Source of the DNA: Streptomyces sp. Ru62
GTDB taxonomy: Bacteria; Actinomycetota; Actinomycetes; Streptomycetales; Streptomycetaceae
Assembly (NCBI RefSeq): GCF_002920615.1
Contig: NZ_PQSU01000024.1
Location: forward strand, 107,708 to 171,707
Reading direction: 5' to 3'
DNA length: 64,000 nt
Of the stretch, positions 16,317 through 24,269 are shown one piece after another (positions within the stretch are counted from its first letter, which is position 1; each line of letters opens with the position of its first letter). A model generated the notes under the pieces. The model had not been told where the DNA came from and did no database searches. It saw only the letters and a program-made list of their open reading frames with translations. The position numbers and the translations under genes are program-made.

Positions 16317-17330
16317 ACAGCCGGTGCCCGCTTTCGTCGCCAGCTGCTCCAGGCCCCTGAACAGGCGCCGGCTACACCGTCACCCCGCCGCTGACCCACC
16401 CAAGCGCGCCCTGCGGGCTGTGCGCGAGAGGCGTTACCCAACCCCCTTGCCGGTCCGCTACTTCTGGAATTCCGGCTCCGGGCGGCTGCGGTGGCCTGTC
16501 GGCCGTGTTCGTGGCGTTCCCGTCACACCGCCTACGACGGGGCGCCACCCATGCGACCGCCCGTACGCCGCGTGGATCAACTCTCCGGCAGGGGTCTTCC
16601 CGGGCGCGGTGGCACGCTCCGCCGGTACCACGCGGAACGGCGACTGCTCCGAGCCGAGCAGGTGGCTGCTCAACTACCCGCGCCGACGCCCTGCTCGCGC
16701 CCCCAGTGACCAGTGCGGGGCGGTGACTGTCGGCGGGCTCGGAGACCGTGGCATCGGCTGGTGGTGGTCGGACGGCCTCGTCGGCCCCGACAAGGTCGCC
16801 CGCGAGATCGACCAGATCGCGCAGGCCGGCTTCGGCGGCGTCGAGATCGCGGCCGTCCACCACAGCATCAAGGGACAAGTCGGTGCCGGACACCGCCCGC
16901 CGCGGCTGGGGCAGCGGCCCGGCGGCCCGTGGCCGCGCCGGCCCAGGACACACCCGCATGTCCTCGGCGTCTCCTGCTGGAGCGCCCCCGCTCCGGCAGG
17001 CGGTCTCGCCTTCGAGCGCACGCCCGGCCCTCTCCCACTCCACCGGATTCGACCCTGTAGCCGCCTTTGGCCCGAGGTGGGCGACCGTGGCCGGATCGAG
17101 GCACTCGCGCCGCGGCCGACGCGATCTCATGGGGTGCACGAGTAGCGTGATCACGAAAGAGTGCGTGCGCGCCCCGGTGTTGTCCTGTTGCCCTGGAGCA
17201 GCCTCTCCCAAATACCGCAGATGCTTTGTCGGAGAAGGCTGCTTGTTGTCGAGCACGGTGGACAAGACCAGGATGAGAGAGCCGCTGATTTCCTCGAACC
17301 GCAGGGCGACGAGGGCGGGGCGCGTATCCT
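16317..17330. other. Degenerate region, no intact gene
   Basis: About 1 kb with mixed codon statistics in all frames. The only recognisable coding trace is the glycoside-hydrolase remnant at 16741-16935. Open frames on both strands translate to low-complexity or stop-broken sequence. Local composition dips in GC around 17140-17330, upstream of the LysE gene. It looks like decayed, possibly once-transferred DNA. Confidence 0.6.
16741..16935 (+). pseudogene. Remnant of a GH106/rhamnosidase-like glycoside hydrolase
   Basis: From 16741 one frame reads GDRGIGWWWSDGLVGPDKVA and then REIDQIAQAGFGGVEIAAVH, which matches the first conserved block of large glycoside hydrolases of the GH106 (alpha-L-rhamnosidase) type: a tryptophan-rich substrate strand followed by helix and the AGFGGVEI strand. 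The similarity then jumps to the +2 frame at about 16880 (VPDTARRGWGSGPAARGRA), so there is a frameshift. The intact enzymes run to roughly a thousand residues; only about 65 remain. No start codon or ribosome site fits. Confidence 0.5.
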
Positions 17331-17972
17331 GTGGTGGTGATCGGATTAGATCGTCTGGCTGTCTTCCTGACCGTGGTGACCGTGCTGATCTCTGTGCCGG
17401 GGCCGAGCGTCTTGTTCGTGGTGAGCCGGGGGGTGGCGCTGGGGCGACGGGCCGCCGTATCCACTGCGGTGGGGAATGAGGCGGGACTCCTTGTTCAGGT
17501 CGTACTGGTGGCGTTCGGGTTGGGGGAGGTACTTGCGCGATCCCTCCTGGTCTTCTCGATCCTTAAGTTCGCCGGCGCTCTCTACCTCGTCTATCTCGGT
17601 GTCCAGGCCTGGCGTCACCGCAAGCTGCTGGTGGTGGAGGAGCGGGCCGCGGCGTCGGCCGGCCGTCCGGGACGGGTCTTCCGGGAAGGTTTCATCGTCG
17701 GGGTGAGCAATCCCAAGGGCCTGCTGATCTTTGGTGCGGTCCTGCCGCAGTTCGTCGACTCCTCGGCGGGGAATGTCCGGGTGCAGTTGTTGCTGCTGGG
17801 CCTGATCTGCGTCCTGATCGCGTTGGTTTCCGATGCGACATGGGGCCTTCTCGCGGGAACGGCCCGCAATTGGCTCGCGAGGTCACCGCGTCGGCTGTCG
17901 TGGATCGGTGGAGCGTCGGGAGTGGTGATGGTCGGACTGGGAATCCGGCTGGCGTTCAGCGGACGCGAATGA
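17331..17972 (+). CDS. LysE family amino-acid exporter
   Basis: A 213-residue LysE/RhtB-type translocator with about six membrane helices. The family signature VPGPSVLFVVSRGVALGRRA follows the first helix, then VGNEAGLLVQVVLVAFGLG, KFAGALYLVYLGVQAWRH and the second repeat NPKGLLIFGAVLPQFVD. It would export a basic or neutral amino acid or homoserine lactone-like compound. Starts with a run of three GTG codons (17331, 17334, 17337); a TATCCT at 17325-17330 lies just before, so a leaderless message is possible. Codon 6 is TTA (bldA). Its location next to an amino-acid-type biosynthetic locus makes it a candidate exporter for that product. Confidence 0.85.
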   Translation: MVVIGLDRLAVFLTVVTVLISVPGPSVLFVVSRGVALGRRAAVSTAVGNEAGLLVQVVLVAFGLGEVLARSLLVFSILKFAGALYLVYLGVQAWRHRKLLVVEERAAASAGRPGRVFREGFIVGVSNPKGLLIFGAVLPQFVDSSAGNVRVQLLLLGLICVLIALVSDATWGLLAGTARNWLARSPRRLSWIGGASGVVMVGLGIRLAFSGRE

Positions 17973-17992
17973 GGGAGGCGCGAATGAGGGAG
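17964..17992. repeat. Short tandem repeat at the lysE stop
   Basis: CGCGAATGAGGGAG occurs twice in tandem (17964-17977 and 17979-17992, 15-bp period). The first copy contains the stop codon of the LysE gene. Probably a slippage duplication. Confidence 0.6.
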
Positions 17993-18131
17993 TCAGGGGA
18001 CCGGCCCGCCGGCCTCGTGTAAGGCGCGCAGGGATTCAGCCGACCGGATAGTCGATGGCATACGGTCGGCGATCCGGCTGCCGGGATCCGGGGTGCCGGA
18101 GCGGTCGCCTCAGCTGACACGTTCGACCACA

Positions 18132-18854
18132 TCACCGCGGCCATTCACCTTGGGTGATGCCCAGTTCGTATGCGACCGCGACCGCGCTGGCCCGATTCCG
18201 CAGGCCAAGCTTGATCAGCAGATTCTGCACGTGTGTCTTGACCGTACTCTCGCTGACCACCAGTTCTCCGGCGATCTCGGCGTTCTTCATGCCGCGCGCC
18301 AGGAGCTTGAGCACTTGTCGCTCGCGGAGCGTGAGCAGGTCGAGTGCCGTATGGCGGACGGACTTCCTGGGGGGCGGCCTGTTGTCGGGCTCCTCTTGGT
18401 CAGGTATGCCGATCCGGTATCCTCCGGAGACGAGCCTGATGGCGGACACCAGGAATTCCGGTTCTTCCCAGGCCAGCACCACACCCCCGGCGCCTAGTTT
18501 GTCGGCATCCGCGCGGATGGGATCGTTCGCATCATTGGTCACCAGCAGCATGCGCGAGACACCAGAACCGGAGTAGTGGACAGCCCGGTGCATCAGGTCC
18601 ACCACGTCGATGGACCGGCACGCGGTGTTGATGATGAGCACGTCCAACGCGGAGTCGAGGGTGGCTTCGAGTGCCGTCGGGCTGTCCCGGGCGCTGCCGA
18701 CGAGGGTGAGGTCGGGGTACTGGCGCAGAACATGCGCGAGCCCGGCGTGCACCAGGCTCGAATCATCGATCAGGAAGATCCGTAATGGTTCCGGCTTCTC
18801 ACCGCCGGCCAAGCCGCTCGACGCTGGATTCCGGTCGGATCGAACTTCGTCCAC
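18132..18854 (-). CDS. LuxR/NarL-type regulator with degenerate receiver
   Basis: A 240-residue protein with receiver-like N-terminus (LRIFLIDDSSLVHAGL) and a C-terminal LuxR helix-turn-helix (LTLRERQVLKLLARGMKNAE, then VVSESTVKTHVQNLLIKLGL). The acidic pair DD is kept, but the phosphoacceptor Asp position reads INTACRS (Asn) and the conserved Lys position reads VVLAWEE (Ala), so normal phosphorylation is unlikely. GTG at 18854 has a GGGGGG site; longer frame to 18989 looks non-coding. Codon 24 is TTA (18783-18785), predicting bldA control. Divergent from the halogenase gene, it is the likely pathway-specific activator. Confidence 0.85.
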   Translation of the reverse strand: MDEVRSDRNPASSGLAGGEKPEPLRIFLIDDSSLVHAGLAHVLRQYPDLTLVGSARDSPTALEATLDSALDVLIINTACRSIDVVDLMHRAVHYSGSGVSRMLLVTNDANDPIRADADKLGAGGVVLAWEEPEFLVSAIRLVSGGYRIGIPDQEEPDNRPPPRKSVRHTALDLLTLRERQVLKLLARGMKNAEIAGELVVSESTVKTHVQNLLIKLGLRNRASAVAVAYELGITQGEWPR

Positions 18855-18943
18855 GAGCCCCCCTGCACCGCGAGTAGCGGCTACGGACAGAGTCGAACAC
18901 GCCTCATCTAATCCCACGGCCGCGACCCGGAGCACACGATTTC

Positions 18944-18963
18944 TTGCCACATTCAGCTGGCAA
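18944..18963. promoter_or_regulatory. Candidate operator between regulator and halogenase
   Basis: TTGCCACATTCAGCTGGCAA is an inverted repeat with perfect 6-bp arms and an 8-bp spacer. It lies in the 225-bp divergent region between the LuxR gene (start 18854) and the halogenase gene (start 19080). TAGAGT at 19066-19071 could be the -10 of a nearly leaderless halogenase transcript. The regulator linkage is positional inference. Confidence 0.45.
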
Positions 18964-19079
18964 ATGCGGAAAGGGGGAGAGCCGGTCACTTCGGCCTAGT
19001 CCGTTCGGCTCCCGGCCTGCCGTGATCCGTCCGATCTACCGAAGACGCCACCCGGAGATCACGCCTAGAGTCACGAGCC

Positions 19080-20627
19080 ATGACACAGAGCGTGGTGATC
19101 CTGGGTGGTGGAACGGCTGGGTGGATGACCGCTTCCTACCTGCGGGCGGCCTTCGCGGACAGAGTCGACATCACTGTGGTGGAGTCCCGGCGTATCGGCA
19201 CCATCGGGGTGGGCGAGGCCACCTTCAGCACGGTCCGCCACTTCTTCGACTACCTCGGTCTCAGCGAGGCCGACTGGATGCCGGAGTGCAACGGCACGTA
19301 CAAGCTGGCGGTGCGCTTGGAGAACTGGCGGGCGCCCGGCACGTACTTCTACCATCCGTTCGAACGGATGCGGGTCGTCGACGGGGTGCCACTCACCGAC
19401 TGGTGGCAGAAAGTCGGCGGGACGGGCCGCTTCGACCGGGACTGCTTCCTCATACCGTGGCTCTGCGACGCGAAGGCGTCCCCCAGGTATCTGGACCACC
19501 GGCTCTTCGAGCAGGACTTCGACGAGGACCCCGACCGTCCGCTCTACCGGACCACGCTCGCCGAACAGAACACGCAGTTCCCCTACGCCTACCACTTCGA
19601 CGCCTCGCTCCTCGCCGACTACCTGTGCCGCCACGCCGTCGGACGCGGTGTCCACCGGATCATCGACGACGTCGTGGACGTGCGCCTCGACGAGCGGGGC
19701 TGGATCGACCGTCTCGTCACCCGCGAGCACGGGGACCTGACCGCGGACCTCTACGTCGACTGCTCCGGCTTCCGCAGCCGGCTGCTCGGCGACGCACTCG
19801 GTGAGCCCTTCATCTCCTTCCAGGACTCACTCCCCAATGACCGCGCGGTGGCGCTGCGGGTCCCCGTGGACACCGCGGTCCGGGGCATCAGGCCGTGCAC
19901 CACGGCCACCGCTCAGGACGCCGGATGGATCTGGACGATCCCGCTCTACGACAGGGTCGGCACCGGATACGTCTACGCCGCCGACTACTGCGAGCCCGAG
20001 GAGGCCGAACGCGTCCTGCGCGACTTCGTCGGGCCCGCCGCCGCGGACCTGGAGGCCAACCACATCCGGATGCGGATCGGCCGTTCCCACCGGGCCTGGG
20101 TCAACAACTGCGTGGGCATCGGACTCTCCGCCGGCTTCGTCGAACCGTTGCAGTCGACCGGCATCTTCCTCATCCAGCACGCGATCGAACAACTCGTCAG
20201 GTACTTCCCCGGCACGGACAGGGACCCGGTGCTGCGCGACACCTACAACCTCAGCACGGCCCGGGCCATCGAGGGTGTCCGGGAGTTCCTGATCCTGCAC
20301 TACCGCGGCGCCGCGCGCGTGGACAACGACTACTGGCGCGACGCGAAGAAGCGCGCGGTGCCCGAGGACATGGCCGTACGCATGGAGCAATGGCAGAGCA
20401 AACTGCCCGACAACGACACCACCTACCCCTACTACCACGCCTTCGAGCCCTACAGCTACGTCTGCATGGCCCTCGGCCTCGGAGGCATCCCGCTGCGCCA
20501 CCCGCCCGCGCTGGACCTGTTCGACACCCGTGCGGCGCGGGCCGAGCTGGCCCGGGTCCGGGAACAGGCGCGGAAGCTGGTCGACACGCTGCCCAGCCAA
20601 GTGGAGTACCTCTCGGGGCTGCGCTGA
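19080..20627 (+). CDS. Flavin-dependent tryptophan halogenase, PyrH-like
   Basis: A 515-residue FADH2-dependent halogenase. It has the FAD motif GGGTAGWM (9-16), the catalytic Lys75 in GTYKLAVRLENW, the WIWTIP motif (W283-x-W285) that blocks monooxygenase chemistry, and the Glu355 region GFVEPLQSTGIFLI. Sequence throughout (GVGEATFSTVRHFFDYLGL, YFYHPFERMRVVDG, HRAWVNNCVG) is of the PyrH type (tryptophan 5-halogenase of pyrroindomycin); some members of that clade are 6-halogenases, so regiochemistry is not decided. It needs FADH2 from the flavin reductase encoded two genes downstream. First gene of a four-gene operon; its stop overlaps the next start (TGATG). Confidence 0.93.
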   Translation: MTQSVVILGGGTAGWMTASYLRAAFADRVDITVVESRRIGTIGVGEATFSTVRHFFDYLGLSEADWMPECNGTYKLAVRLENWRAPGTYFYHPFERMRVVDGVPLTDWWQKVGGTGRFDRDCFLIPWLCDAKASPRYLDHRLFEQDFDEDPDRPLYRTTLAEQNTQFPYAYHFDASLLADYLCRHAVGRGVHRIIDDVVDVRLDERGWIDRLVTREHGDLTADLYVDCSGFRSRLLGDALGEPFISFQDSLPNDRAVALRVPVDTAVRGIRPCTTATAQDAGWIWTIPLYDRVGTGYVYAADYCEPEEAERVLRDFVGPAAADLEANHIRMRIGRSHRAWVNNCVGIGLSAGFVEPLQSTGIFLIQHAIEQLVRYFPGTDRDPVLRDTYNLSTARAIEGVREFLILHYRGAARVDNDYWRDAKKRAVPEDMAVRMEQWQSKLPDNDTTYPYYHAFEPYSYVCMALGLGGIPLRHPPALDLFDTRAARAELARVREQARKLVDTLPSQVEYLSGLR

Positions 20628-21901
20628 TGGTCGCAGCCCTCCACGCCATGGTGGTGCTGGCCGTGGTGCTCCTGGCGGCCCGGCCGGCCCGCCGAGCGGC
20701 GACGCTGTTACGCCAGCCACCCGTCATCGGGGAAATCGCCCTCGGTCTCGTCGTCGTCCCCGTCCTGACGACGGCCGCCGGACCCGGCCTCGTGGAGACG
20801 GCGCTGCCGTCCGGGGTCACCGGCCATCTGCACACCATCGGCCTGGCCGGGCTCGCGTTGTACCTGACGGGCGTGGGACACAGCGCCCGCCCGCGGCGCG
20901 GCGAGGTGTCACCGTGCTCTTACGGCTGGCTGCTGGCGGGCTCCCTGCTGCCCGGGCTGATCGCCGGGGCGTTGGTGTCCGTGTGGGTGGTGTGGCGGGA
21001 CGCGGCGGGGGAGCGGGGTACGGCACCCACCGCCGCGCTGGTGCTGCTGCTGGCCACCGCCTTCGCCGTCACGGCTGTTCCGGTGCTGGCGCGGATCCTC
21101 ACCGACCGGGACATCGCCGACACCACCGAGGGCCGACTGTCCCTCCTCGTCGCCGTCTCCATCGACGCCCTGACCTGGCTGCTCCTCACCTCCGCCCTGG
21201 CCGCCGCCGCGGGCAGCGGCAGGCAGGTCGTCCGCTCCGCGGCGGTGATCGCCGTCGGCACGGCGGTGGCCGTGGCGCTCCGGCGGCTGCTGGGCCGGAA
21301 GGCCGTCGGCAGGCTGTGCGCCCGGTGGCCGGCCGCCGCCGCGGCCACCCTGGGCGCGGTCGCGATCGCGGCGGCCCTGGCCACCGAGCGGGCGGGACTC
21401 ACAGCGATCTTCGGCGCGGTGCTGGTCGGTCTCGCCGTTCCCCGGGACGGCGAACAGGGACCGCGGACCGAAGCCGTACGGAGCGTCGAGCGATGCGGCC
21501 TGCTCCTGGTCCCGGCGTTCTTCGTGACGGTTGGCTTCCGGACGGCCACTGACGGGCCGGACGGCTTCTCCTGGGTGACCCTCGCCCTGGTTCTGCTTCT
21601 CGCCACGGTGGCCAAGCTGGGCGGCGGCTACGCCGGCGCGCGTGCCGCGCGGCTGCCCATCGGGACGGCACTGCGCTTCGGGGTGCTGATGAACACCCGG
21701 GGCCTGACGGAGATCGCCGTACTCCAGGCCGGACTGTCGGCCGGGATCCTCTCGTCCGGGCTCTTCCTCGTCATGCTGCTGATGGCGCTCGTGACCACGG
21801 CTGCCACCGGCCCGCTGCTGTCGTTCGCGGACCACCGTTTCCCCGCCACCGGGGCCCTGCCACGTTCCGCGTCCGAGGAGCTGTCTCATGACAAGGCCTG
21901 A
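20627..21901 (+). CDS. CPA2-type cation/proton antiporter
   Basis: A 424-residue polytopic membrane protein with about twelve helices and the Na_H_exchanger fold: QPPVIGEIALGLVVVP near the start, FAVTAVPVLARILTDRD, and MNTRGLTEIAVLQAGL, the CPA2/KefB signature. It starts one base before the halogenase stop ends (TGATG), so the two are coupled. Codon 28 is TTA (20708-20710), suggesting bldA control. Such antiporters recur in halogenase-containing antibiotic clusters, where they are assumed to help export or ion balance; a role in chloride-coupled or product export is speculative here. Confidence 0.85.
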   Translation: MVAALHAMVVLAVVLLAARPARRAATLLRQPPVIGEIALGLVVVPVLTTAAGPGLVETALPSGVTGHLHTIGLAGLALYLTGVGHSARPRRGEVSPCSYGWLLAGSLLPGLIAGALVSVWVVWRDAAGERGTAPTAALVLLLATAFAVTAVPVLARILTDRDIADTTEGRLSLLVAVSIDALTWLLLTSALAAAAGSGRQVVRSAAVIAVGTAVAVALRRLLGRKAVGRLCARWPAAAAATLGAVAIAAALATERAGLTAIFGAVLVGLAVPRDGEQGPRTEAVRSVERCGLLLVPAFFVTVGFRTATDGPDGFSWVTLALVLLLATVAKLGGGYAGARAARLPIGTALRFGVLMNTRGLTEIAVLQAGLSAGILSSGLFLVMLLMALVTTAATGPLLSFADHRFPATGALPRSASEELSHDKA

Positions 21902-22472
21902 CATGTCTGCCACGGCCATCCGGGAAACGACGGTGGGTGAGGGCGACTTCAGGACCCTGATGTCCTTGTTTCCCACCGGCGTCGCGGTCATCGGGGCCCT
22001 GGACGGCGCTCGCCGGCCTTGGGGCATGACGTGCTCGTCCCTGTGCAGCGTGTCCCTGAACCCGCCCCTGCTCCTGGTCTGCGTACGAACCGGCAGTCCC
22101 ACGCTGGCCGCGCTGGAGCACACCGGAGCGTTCAGCGTCAACCTGTTGCACGACTCTGCCCGGGACGTGGCGGAACTGTTCGCCTCGGGCGACCCGGACC
22201 GGTTCCGGCGGACGGCCTGGCACCTGCCCGACGCGGCGGCCGGCCCACACCTGCTGGACGCCGCGCACGCCGTGGGCGACTGCCGGGTCGACGGGGTGCG
22301 GCAGGCAGGGGACCACACCATCGTCTTCGGCCGGGTGTTCCGCGTCAGTGTCCGCACCGAGCACGGACGGCCCCCGCTGCTGTACGGGCTGCGCCGGTAC
22401 GCCGCCTGGCCGACGAGCGGTAGCGTGGCGGAGCCCGGCCGGTCCCGGCCGGACCCAGCCGACGAGGAGTGA
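21888..22472 (+). CDS. Flavin reductase (halogenase partner)
   Basis: A 194-residue flavin reductase of the split-barrel FMN-binding type: FRTLMSLFPTGVAVIGAL, then GMTCSSLCSVSLNPPLLLVC (flavin-binding loop) and GAFSVNLLHDSARDVAELFA. It would use NAD(P)H to supply FADH2 to the halogenase. ATG at 21888 has GAGGAG seven bases upstream and overlaps the antiporter gene by 14 bases; ATG 21903 is an alternative. The linkage to the halogenase is the standard two-component arrangement. Confidence 0.9.
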   Translation: MTRPDMSATAIRETTVGEGDFRTLMSLFPTGVAVIGALDGARRPWGMTCSSLCSVSLNPPLLLVCVRTGSPTLAALEHTGAFSVNLLHDSARDVAELFASGDPDRFRRTAWHLPDAAAGPHLLDAAHAVGDCRVDGVRQAGDHTIVFGRVFRVSVRTEHGRPPLLYGLRRYAAWPTSGSVAEPGRSRPDPADEE

Positions 22473-22473
22473 G

Positions 22474-22959
22474 ATGTCGCAGCCGGCGGAGCCCACCAGT
22501 GTCCTGTCGCCCGAGGAGGTGCTCCGCAGGTCCGGGGTGCCGTTCACGGTCTTCGACCACGTCCCGATCGTCGGCCAGGAGGATGCCGAGACCACACTCG
22601 GCCTCACCACCGAGCAGTTACTGAAGACCATGGTCTTCCGGACGGCCGACGGCGGCTTCGTGCTCGCCGCCCTGCCCGTCACCGGACGCGTCAACTACGG
22701 CCGGCTGGCCCGGGCGGCAGGCGTCTCCCGAGCCAAGCTCCGGCAGGCCGAACCGGGGGAGCTGAGCCTGCTGGGCATGGAACCGGGCGGCGCGAGTCCG
22801 GTCTGCGACCTGCCGGACGTCGTGATCGTCTTCGACACGGCGGTAACCCGGATGGGCACCGTGTACTGCGGCAGCGGTCGCGCCGACCGGACCGTACGGA
22901 TCGAGGCCGCGCAACTGATCGAGCTGGTCGGGCCGAAGATCGAGGAATTGTCCCAGTGA
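22474..22959 (+). CDS. YbaK/ProX-type aminoacyl-tRNA editing protein
   Basis: A 161-residue YbaK/aminoacyl-tRNA-synthetase-associated domain protein: FTVFDHVPIVGQEDAETTLG, LLKTMVFRTADGGFVLAALP (the conserved Lys-rich strand), GVSRAKLRQAEPGELSLLGM and GRADRTVRIEAAQLIELV. Family members hydrolyse mischarged tRNAs, typically Cys-tRNA(Pro) or Ala-tRNA(Pro). GAGGAG precedes the ATG at 22474, two bases after the flavin reductase stop codon. Codon 49 is TTA (22618-22620). In this operon it could edit tRNA charged with the pathway's own noncanonical amino acid and act as self-resistance; that is inference. Confidence 0.82.
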   Translation: MSQPAEPTSVLSPEEVLRRSGVPFTVFDHVPIVGQEDAETTLGLTTEQLLKTMVFRTADGGFVLAALPVTGRVNYGRLARAAGVSRAKLRQAEPGELSLLGMEPGGASPVCDLPDVVIVFDTAVTRMGTVYCGSGRADRTVRIEAAQLIELVGPKIEELSQ

Positions 22960-23023
22960 CGAGGCAGGCCCTGTCACCCGGTGGCCCGACCTCGGCCGGA
23001 CGCCCGCCCGGGTGAACCGGAAA

Positions 23024-23057
23024 GGCGGTGCGAGCCGGACGTTCGGACCGCACCGCC
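23024..23057. terminator. Bidirectional hairpin terminator
   Basis: GGCGGTGCG (23024-23032) pairs perfectly with CGCACCGCC (23049-23057) around a 16-base loop that itself contains CCGGACGTTCGG. It lies between the convergent halogenase operon (end 22959) and the five-gene operon ending at 23082. Confidence 0.75.
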
Positions 23058-23081
23058 TCCCTCATGAGGGGGACACCCGTC

Positions 23082-24269
23082 CTACTCCCGGTCGTCGAAC
23101 CGGGCCGGGGCGAACGGCTCGGCACCCGCCGGCCGCCGGCCGGACACGAGGTACTCCGTCAGGAGCCGGGCCGTGCCCGGGGCCAACGGCATGCCGTCGA
23201 TGCCGAACCCGGTCAGGAGCCACAGCCCCGCGGCCCCGGACGCCGGGCCGACAATGGGCAGACCGTCGGGGGACATGGGGCGCACTCCCGACCACGCCGC
23301 ACGCACCGGTGTCTTGGCCAGCACCGGGGCGTGCCGGGCTGCCGCCGCCGCGATCAGCGGGACCGCGACGTCGCCGTCCCGTACGTCATCGAGCTGGAGC
23401 GCCGGACCACTGCTGGAACCGAGCACCACCTCTCCACCGGGCAACGGCTGCAACGAGAAGACCACCTGAGTGGCCGTGGCAGCGGGAGCGGCGATGTCGG
23501 CCAACAACGGGGGGCCGTTGCGCCTCAAGCCGACCGGGCCGTGCCAGGTGGACTGCATCAGGGTGTGGCGGAACACCGCGCCCGTGACCGGCGCGGTGCG
23601 CAGCAGCCAGCCACGTGCCCCGAACACCGGCACATCGCTGCCGGCCTGCTGAGCCAGGCTCCGTGACCACGGCCCCGCCGCGAGCACCACGTTTCCCGCC
23701 ACCAGCGGTCCGTCGTCCGTGACCACACCGGTGACCCGGTCGCCGGCCGTGGTCAGACCCCGCACCGGGGCGTGCGTCCGGATCTCGGCGCCCGCGCGGG
23801 CGGCCCGCCCGGCCAGGGCCGCGGCGGCCAGTACCGGGTGGAGGGCGTACGCCCCCTCGACGATCACCGCCCCCGCCAGGTCAGGCGCGAGGCCGGGTTC
23901 CAGATGCCGCAGTTCATCAGTGCTGACCGCGCGGGCCGGGAACCCGGCCGCGGACAGTGCGTGGCCGTGGGCGTGGGCCCGGTCCATGTCCTCCGCGCCC
24001 GCCGCGACCAGCAGATAGCCGTGCGGACGGAACCTGAACGGCACCTCGCTCTCCAGCTCGGCCTGTTCGTAGTAGGCGACCGCCTCGGCGAACAGCCCGC
24101 CGCACGCGGGCAGCGGACTGGGGAGCAGACCGCCCTGGTTGCGGCCGGTCGCACCGCCGGCCAGGGCGCCGCGCTCCAGCAGAAGCACGCTCAGCCCCTG
24201 CCCGGCCAGCCGCTCGGCGACCGTACAGCCCGCTATACCGCCGCCGACCACGATCACGTCATGTGCCAT
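23082..24269 (-). CDS. FAD-dependent amino-acid oxidase-type oxidoreductase
   Basis: A 395-residue DAO-family flavoprotein (glycine/D-amino-acid/sarcosine oxidase type). FAD motif VVGGGIAGCTVAERL at residues 7-21, the second FAD contact GATGRNQGGLLPS, LEPGLAPDLAGAVIVEGAYA in the substrate domain and the C-terminal MSPDGLPIVGP/GFGIDGMPLAPG block that closes the FAD site. It would oxidise a C-N bond of an amino acid or cyclic imine precursor. It is the last gene of the five-gene operon and overlaps the upstream hydroxylase gene by 11 bases. In known alkylproline pathways the reductive step uses an F420 enzyme instead, so this enzyme may mark a different outcome. Confidence 0.85.
   Translation of the reverse strand: MAHDVIVVGGGIAGCTVAERLAGQGLSVLLLERGALAGGATGRNQGGLLPSPLPACGGLFAEAVAYYEQAELESEVPFRFRPHGYLLVAAGAEDMDRAHAHGHALSAAGFPARAVSTDELRHLEPGLAPDLAGAVIVEGAYALHPVLAAAALAGRAARAGAEIRTHAPVRGLTTAGDRVTGVVTDDGPLVAGNVVLAAGPWSRSLAQQAGSDVPVFGARGWLLRTAPVTGAVFRHTLMQSTWHGPVGLRRNGPPLLADIAAPAATATQVVFSLQPLPGGEVVLGSSSGPALQLDDVRDGDVAVPLIAAAAARHAPVLAKTPVRAAWSGVRPMSPDGLPIVGPASGAAGLWLLTGFGIDGMPLAPGTARLLTEYLVSGRRPAGAEPFAPARFDDRE

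Noticed and set aside
16372..17265. 297-codon minus-strand frame
   Set aside because: No domain or family pattern, and it overlaps the glycoside-hydrolase trace on the other strand.
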